Part shown: positions 6,037 to 9,871 of the stretch, one piece after another
Numbering within the stretch: position 1 is the stretch's first letter
Layout: each line of letters begins with the position of its first letter
Origin: an uncultured Clostridia bacterium
GTDB taxonomy: Bacteria > Bacillota > Clostridia > Christensenellales > Borkfalkiaceae
Length of the DNA: 9,871 nucleotides
Assembly (NCBI GenBank): GCA_947587775.1
Contig: CANPYD010000032.1
Location: 1 to 9,871, forward strand
Direction of reading: 5' to 3'
Program-made: the position numbers and the translations under genes
Notes under the pieces: generated by a model
The model's database searches: none
Seen by the model: the letters and a program-made list of their open reading frames with translations, nothing else
What the model was told of the DNA's origin: nothing

Positions 6037-6732
6037 TCAGATGTAAAAACCGCCGTTTACGCCCAAAACCTGACCTGTGATGTAACGGTTTTGCGCAAGG
6101 AAGAGAATGGCCGATGCGACTTCTTCGGGAGTGCCGAACCGTCCGAGCGGGATCTCCTCGCAGAGGGCTTTTTTGTCCGCTTCGGAAAGATGCGCGTTCA
6201 TCGCAGTGTCGATAACGCCGGGGCAGACGCAGTTGACGGTGATGTTTGAGGGCGCGAGTTCCTTGGCAACTGCCTTCGTAAAGGCGATGACCGCGCCCTT
6301 GGAGGCGGAGTATACGCTCTCGCAGCTTCCCCCCGTCTGCCCCCAGACGGACGAGACGTTGACGATCGCACCGCCGCGGGAGAGTATTTTCGGGACGGCA
6401 TGCTTCACACAGAGAAAGACGCCGCCCGCATTGACGCCCATTACCCGCCCGAAGTCGGAAAGCGTCGCATCCTGCACCTGCGAAAAATGGGCGACGCCCG
6501 CATTGTTGACAAGGACGTCGAGCGAGGGAAGCCCCGCAAAGACTTCTTCCACCTCTCTTTCGTTGGAGACGTCGGCGCGCACGAACCGGACGGACGGAAG
6601 TGCCTGCCGCGCTCTTTCCGCCCCCTCTTCATCCCGCGCATAGAGCGCTGTGACAAAATAGCCCTTTTCATCGAGAAGGCGGCAGACGGCGAGCCCGATC
6701 CCGCGGGTGCCGCCCGTGACGAGCGCCCTCAT
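6037..6732 (-). CDS. SDR-family oxidoreductase, probable EF-P 5-aminopentanone reductase (YmfI-like)
   Basis: This is a complete 231-residue classical short-chain dehydrogenase/reductase. The Rossmann motif TGGTRGIG is at 6-13, NNAG at 76-79, the active-site N101, and the catalytic triad S128, Y141 and K145 (YSASK). Such proteins are often labelled FabG. The stretch around SSVWGQTGGSCESVYSASK, then PGVIDTAMN and TGQVLGVNGGF, resembles, from memory, B. subtilis YmfI, which reduces the 5-aminopentanone group on Lys32 of elongation factor P. That subfamily call is inference; the SDR fold is certain. There is no acyl-carrier or fatty-acid gene nearby. It is the last gene of the shikimate cluster, its ATG overlaps the aroK stop (ATGA), and a GGAGGGGAA site precedes it. 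It uses NAD(P)H; the motif alone does not settle NADH versus NADPH. Confidence 0.9.
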   Translation of the reverse strand: MRALVTGGTRGIGLAVCRLLDEKGYFVTALYARDEEGAERARQALPSVRFVRADVSNEREVEEVFAGLPSLDVLVNNAGVAHFSQVQDATLSDFGRVMGVNAGGVFLCVKHAVPKILSRGGAIVNVSSVWGQTGGSCESVYSASKGAVIAFTKAVAKELAPSNITVNCVCPGVIDTAMNAHLSEADKKALCEEIPLGRFGTPEEVASAILFLAQNRYITGQVLGVNGGFYI

Positions 6733-7235
6733 TTCCCCTCCGCGAGGCGGATCACGGCGTCGGCGACGTCGTCGACCGATTTCCCGTCCGTATCGACGAT
6801 GCCGTCCGCGACCGCCTCGTAGACAGGCGTGCGCTCCACAAGGAGCTCGCCGAGTTTTTCCGCGATCTTGCCGTTGTCTTTGAGGAGCGGCCGCGTCTCA
6901 TCCGCACGCACGCGGGAGAGGAGCGTCTCGACGGAAGCGCGCAAAAAGATGATCTTGCCGTTCTTTTTCAGAAGTTCGTTGTTTTCGGGCTTCAAGACGA
7001 GCCCGCCCCCCGTAGAGATGACGAGGGAGTCCATATCCGCAAGTTCGCGCACGACGCCCGTCTCGAGGGAGCGGAAATGCGCCTCGCCGTAATATTCGAA
7101 GATATCCGAGATCCTACCGTGGCGGTCGGTTATGACGATGTCTGTATCGATCCATCGGCGCCCCGTCTTTTCGGAAATACGGATCCCGACGCTGGATTTG
7201 CCGACCCCCATCATGCCGCAAAGTACGATATTCAT
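6729..7235 (-). CDS. aroK: Shikimate kinase
   Basis: This 168-residue P-loop kinase phosphorylates shikimate at the 3-hydroxyl with ATP, the fifth step of the shikimate pathway. The Walker A motif is GMMGVGKSS (7-15). The shikimate-binding residues are D32 in IDTDIV, R55 in AHFRSLE, and the triple glycine STGGG (74-78). The lid arginine is in TRPLL (R115), and the adenine-loop motif ERTPVYE is at 134-140. Length is typical of the single-domain enzyme. Its ATG overlaps the aroQ stop by 4 nt and a GGAGAG lies just upstream. It stands between aroQ and the SDR gene, in an operon that also supplies the enzyme making its substrate (aroE). Confidence 0.97.
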   Translation of the reverse strand: MNIVLCGMMGVGKSSVGIRISEKTGRRWIDTDIVITDRHGRISDIFEYYGEAHFRSLETGVVRELADMDSLVISTGGGLVLKPENNELLKKNGKIIFLRASVETLLSRVRADETRPLLKDNGKIAEKLGELLVERTPVYEAVADGIVDTDGKSVDDVADAVIRLAEGK

Positions 7236-7654
7236 ATCAAAAAGCTCTCCAAAGCCAAGATATAGCTGTTTTTGCCGAAGCCGAGGATCTCGCCCTTGCA
7301 GACTTCGGTGAGTACCGAATGATGGCGGAACTCCTCCCTTGCATGGACGTTGGACATATGCACCTCGACAACGGGGACGGAGACGGAGGCGATCGCGTCG
7401 CGGATGGCGTAGCTGTAATGGGTGAAGGCGCCCGCGTTGAGGACGATCCCGTCGTACACCCCTTCCGCGCGCTGGATCTGCGTGCAGAGCTCTCCCTCGA
7501 AGTTGCTCTGGACAAAATCGACCCTGTGTCCCTTGCCCTCGACGAACGCTTCGATCTCTTTATTGATCTCTTCGAGCGTCTCGCCGCCGTATACGTCCTT
7601 CTCGCGCCGCCCCGTAAGGTTCAGGTTGACGCCGTTGAGCACCAAAAATTTCAT
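7232..7654 (-). CDS. aroQ: 3-dehydroquinate dehydratase, type II
   Basis: This 140-residue type II dehydroquinase converts 3-dehydroquinate to 3-dehydroshikimate by anti elimination; the family forms dodecamers. It opens with LNGVNLNLTGRRE (6-18), then the catalytic tyrosine in VYGGETLEEI (Y22). N73 is in LNAGAFTHYSYAIRDA and H99 in VEVHMSNVHAREEFRHHS. Two positions that are usually proline differ: NGPNLN reads NGVNLN, and the NPG motif reads NAG. All catalytic residues are kept. The frame runs back to an ATG at 7681, but I start at 7654. The family begins at MKFLVLNG, a GGGAGG site lies 7 nt upstream, and this ATG gives the same 4-nt overlap with aroE as the other junctions. Confidence 0.97.
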   Translation of the reverse strand: MKFLVLNGVNLNLTGRREKDVYGGETLEEINKEIEAFVEGKGHRVDFVQSNFEGELCTQIQRAEGVYDGIVLNAGAFTHYSYAIRDAIASVSVPVVEVHMSNVHAREEFRHHSVLTEVCKGEILGFGKNSYILALESFLI

Positions 7655-8481
7655 CGTATTTCCTCCCTGTATTCCTTCCACAGCCTGCCAGCCTCTTCCG
7701 CATCCGACGGACGGGAAAGATAGATGCAGTCTGCCATATATGCCTGATAGAAGAGCATTGCCGCGCCGTTCAGCGTCGGTTTTCCGTATGATCTTGCAAC
7801 GCGCAAAAATTCTGACTCGGCGGGCGTATAGATGAGATCGGCAGCAAACGCACAGCGGGCAAGCAGCCGCTCTGCGGTATCCGTCTCGCCGCCCATGTAG
7901 CGGACGGAGGGAAGGATCCCTTCCGTATTGTGCATCCCGACGCCCGTGCAGTTCAGAAGAATGTCGAAGGACTGTCCGGGGACTTCCCCGCAGGGAGTGA
8001 AGCCGCCGAATTCCCGATAGACGGATTGAAGGCGCGCCCCGTCCCGCTCAAAAGCAAAGACATTTGCGCCGCCGTCGAGCAGTTTTTTGATACAGCTTCT
8101 GCCCGCGCCCCCCGCGCCGAGCACGAGGACGGACTTCCCCTTGACGGAAACGCCCGCGTTTTGAAGCATGAGCATGAAGCCGTAGCCGTCCGTATTGTAC
8201 CCCGTGCGGGTCTTGGAGACGACGGTATTCACCGCGCCGAACGTCTTTGCGTCCCCCTCGAGTCCTTTCAAAAAGGGAATGATCTCCCCCTTAAAGGGAA
8301 TGGTGACGTTGAATCCGTCGTAGCGGGAGAAGAGCTCTTCCGCATGCAGCGCAAATTCCTCGGGCGGGATGCTGACTTTTTCGTAAGTACATGCCACCGA
8401 AAAGTGACGGCGCATGAGAAAATCGTGAATGGCGGGACTGTCTGACTTCGAGACGTCCTTGCCGATGACTGCAAGCCTCAT
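7651..8481 (-). CDS. aroE: Shikimate dehydrogenase
   Basis: This 276-residue enzyme reduces 3-dehydroshikimate to shikimate, normally with NADPH. The substrate domain has the S-x-S motif in SKSDSPAIHD (S13, S15), the catalytic lysine in NVTIPFK (K64), and the partner aspartate in YNTDGYGF (D98), with GAVNT at 82-86. The nucleotide-binding domain has the glycine-rich loop GAGGAGRS (122-129) and the C-terminal NGAAMLFYQA (238-247). The usual PIxHS sequence before S-x-S is replaced by DVSKS. The protein is otherwise complete and of normal length. Its ATG overlaps the aroB stop (ATGA), with GGAGAGAG just upstream. Its product is the substrate of AroK, two genes downstream. Confidence 0.97.
   Translation of the reverse strand: MRLAVIGKDVSKSDSPAIHDFLMRRHFSVACTYEKVSIPPEEFALHAEELFSRYDGFNVTIPFKGEIIPFLKGLEGDAKTFGAVNTVVSKTRTGYNTDGYGFMLMLQNAGVSVKGKSVLVLGAGGAGRSCIKKLLDGGANVFAFERDGARLQSVYREFGGFTPCGEVPGQSFDILLNCTGVGMHNTEGILPSVRYMGGETDTAERLLARCAFAADLIYTPAESEFLRVARSYGKPTLNGAAMLFYQAYMADCIYLSRPSDAEEAGRLWKEYREEIR
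7661..7667 (-). promoter_or_regulatory. Ribosome binding site deciding the aroQ start
   Basis: Minus-strand GGGAGGA ends 6 nt before the ATG at 7654. It supports this start over the in-frame ATG at 7681, which would add nine residues not typical of type II dehydroquinases. Confidence 0.75.
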
Positions 8482-9548
8482 AAACTCTCTCCGATCTCCG
8501 AGAGATCGTGCTCGTACGCCGCAAAGGGAAGTTCCAACATGGCATATTCCCCCTTTTTGACGGGCACGGTGAGCGTGATCTCCCCCTGTTTTGTGTTCTT
8601 TTTATCGAGAAGGGCAAGGCGCGCCGCATGTCCGACGTCGATCCCCTTCCAATCCGCCCCCGCAAGGACGAAGCGTATCAATTCTTCCAGTGCGGAAAGA
8701 TATTCCCCGTCCGCATCGAGATATTTGCGGGCGATGCGGCTCTCGTAAAGGAGTCCCACGAGCACGCACTCTCCGTGCGAGAGCTCAGCGCCCGAAAGCT
8801 CGGCGGCGTGTCCCGTCGTGTGCCCGAGGTTGAGACAGCGCCTCAAGCCCTTTTCCGTGGGATCCTTCCGCACGACGTCCGCCTTGATCGCGATATTCTT
8901 GGGCACGATTTCGCCGAGGAATTTCAGATCGAAGAGCTTCTCCCTGTTTTGGGAGAGCAGATCGAAGAGTTCGCCGTTCAAGGCGGCGTGCTTTACGATC
9001 TCCCCGAGCCCGCAACGGATCTCGCGCGGGGGGAGCGTCTTCAAAAAGGACGGATCGGCAAAGACAAATTCGGGCGGATAAAACGCCCCGACAAGATTTT
9101 TCACGCCGCAGAAGTCCACGGCGGTCTTGCCGCCCACGGAGCTGTCCACCTGCGCAAGCAGGGTCGTCGGAACCTGAATACAGGTGATCCCCCGCATATA
9201 GAGGCTCGCCGCGAGGCCGCCGATATCCCCCACAACGCCGCCGCCGAGCGCGACGAGGGTGGAATTGCGCCTGAGCCCGTGTTCCGCCATCGCCCTCAGG
9301 AGCGAGAACAGCGTCTGCTCGTTTTTATGCTCCTCTCCCGCGGGCATGACAAAGACGGGCACGCCCGCAAGGTTCATTTCGATTTTTTTACGGTAAATCG
9401 CGTAGACGTTTGAATCGGTGAACAGGATCCCGCCGCCGCCCGAAAGTTTGTCTCTCCGCGGAGCAAGTTCCGCCTTGAAAACATCTTTCCTGCAAACGAC
9501 GACGCTCTCCCGCGCGCTCGCTTTTCCCTTGATACGTTCGGTTTTCAT
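8478..9548 (-). CDS. aroB: 3-dehydroquinate synthase
   Basis: This is a 356-residue enzyme that cyclises DAHP to 3-dehydroquinate, using NAD+ and a divalent metal. The NAD-binding loop is LGGGVVGDIGG (101-111). Substrate and phosphate contacts lie in PTTLLAQVDSSVGGKTAVD (127-145) and NLVGAFYPP (151-159). The metal ligands are E183 in GLGEIVKHA, H243 in LNLGHTTGHAAE, and H258 in LSHGE. Length is normal. Its ATG overlaps the aroC stop (ATGA) and a GGAG lies about 8 nt upstream. It feeds AroQ, encoded two genes downstream. The DAHP synthase that would supply it is not in the window. Confidence 0.98.
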   Translation of the reverse strand: MKTERIKGKASARESVVVCRKDVFKAELAPRRDKLSGGGGILFTDSNVYAIYRKKIEMNLAGVPVFVMPAGEEHKNEQTLFSLLRAMAEHGLRRNSTLVALGGGVVGDIGGLAASLYMRGITCIQVPTTLLAQVDSSVGGKTAVDFCGVKNLVGAFYPPEFVFADPSFLKTLPPREIRCGLGEIVKHAALNGELFDLLSQNREKLFDLKFLGEIVPKNIAIKADVVRKDPTEKGLRRCLNLGHTTGHAAELSGAELSHGECVLVGLLYESRIARKYLDADGEYLSALEELIRFVLAGADWKGIDVGHAARLALLDKKNTKQGEITLTVPVKKGEYAMLELPFAAYEHDLSEIGESL

Positions 9549-9871
9549 GAGAGTGCTCCGTAGCGCGTGATGAGCTCCGCCATGGTGTCCCCGCCGAGGC
9601 GTTCTGTGACGACTTCCGCAAGCACTGCGGCGAGTGCGCTCTCGAGCACCCGCTCACAGGCGAAGATCGCACAGATATCGCTGCGCTCGGTGGCGGCGCG
9701 GGCGGGCTTGCCGGTTGCGATATCCACCGTATCGAGCCCCCGCATCAGGGTGGGAATGGGCTTCATCGCGGCGCGGAGCACGATCTCTTCGCCGTTGCTC
9801 ATGCCCCCCTCGATGCCGCCCGCGCGGTTGGTCTTGCGGAAAACTCCCCCTTGGGCGGAAGGATAGATGCT
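9545..9871 (-). CDS. aroC: Chorismate synthase, C-terminal 108 residues only
   Basis: The open frame enters from the high-coordinate window edge and stops at 9545, giving about the last 108 residues of a protein usually near 360-390 long. It begins SIYPSAQGGVFRKTNRAGG and continues GIEGGMSNGEEIVLRAAMKP, the conserved substrate- and FMN-binding segment of chorismate synthase. The later RSDICA carries the conserved Arg-Ser-Asp. The enzyme removes phosphate from EPSP to make chorismate, using reduced FMN that is not consumed overall. An ATG at 9802 lies inside this conserved block, so it is not the start; the true start is outside the window. It is the first visible gene of the shikimate cluster and overlaps aroB by 4 nt. 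Confidence 0.96.
   Translation of the reverse strand, partial: SIYPSAQGGVFRKTNRAGGIEGGMSNGEEIVLRAAMKPIPTLMRGLDTVDIATGKPARAATERSDICAIFACERVLESALAAVLAEVVTERLGGDTMAELITRYGALS

Noticed and set aside
5906..6047. A sigma-70 promoter for dgt
   Set aside because: I tried TTTACA and TTGCAA as -35 boxes with 15-18 nt spacers and found no matching -10; CATAAT, TATTAT and CATAGT lack a -35 partner. A promoter may exist here, but I cannot support a position.
6037..6732. Calling the SDR a FabG 3-oxoacyl-ACP reductase
   Set aside because: The core motifs fit FabG, but the segment before the catalytic Tyr resembles YmfI better, and no fatty-acid genes are nearby; the general SDR call is kept, with the subfamily as inference.
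7655..7681. Upstream in-frame ATG for aroQ
   Set aside because: The ATG at 7654 has a GGGAGG site 7 nt away and the standard family N-terminus; the extra nine residues read through that site.
8508..9413. A 301-codon plus-strand frame opposite aroB
   Set aside because: aroB on the minus strand carries all its catalytic motifs; the antisense frame shows none and is Arg/His-rich, as expected of a shadow.
1..9871. Mobile elements, CRISPR arrays, defence genes, tRNA or rRNA genes
   Set aside because: Coding is continuous and every gene has a housekeeping assignment; I saw no repeat-spacer pattern, transposase motif or tRNA-like stretch.

Overview
The window looks like chromosomal housekeeping DNA from a GC-rich member of the Clostridia (Bacillota). 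Three things point there: the dnaG-rpoD-trmK-nif3 gene order, strong GGAGG-type Shine-Dalgarno sites, and the sequence style of the sigma factor and shikimate enzymes. An uncultured gut lineage near Christensenellales is a guess; nothing here fixes the rank. All twelve recognisable genes lie on the minus strand, so transcription runs from the high-coordinate end to the low. I see no mobile element, CRISPR array, tRNA or rRNA.

Region 1 (9871 down to 6037) is a tightly packed shikimate operon: aroC (cut by the window edge), aroB, aroE, aroQ, aroK, and an SDR-family reductase that resembles the EF-P 5-aminopentanone reductase YmfI. Each gene's stop overlaps the next start by 4 nt (ATGA). The aro genes cover 3-dehydroquinate synthesis through shikimate phosphorylation, plus the final chorismate step. 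DAHP synthase and EPSP synthase (aroA) are not present and may lie upstream of the window.

Region 2 (6036 to 5906) is the only sizeable intergenic gap. It is about 31% G+C by hand count, against clearly GC-rich flanks. It holds a bidirectional hairpin terminator, a cluster of palindromic TATGTC/GACATA and CATAAT/ATTATG elements, and an unbroken 44-codon reading frame. That frame starts directly after the SDR stop and ends on the dgt start codon. This is the least ordinary part of the window.

Region 3 (5905 down to 1) is a variant of the macromolecular-synthesis operon: a dGTPase-like HD hydrolase (dgt), DNA primase (dnaG), the primary sigma factor (rpoD/sigA), tRNA m1A22 methyltransferase (trmK), a Nif3-family protein, and a coiled-coil C4 zinc-ribbon protein cut by the window start. 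It couples dNTP-pool control, replication priming, core transcription and tRNA modification in one transcription unit. Most of the window is textbook; the control region between the two operons and the SDR assignment deserve a second look.
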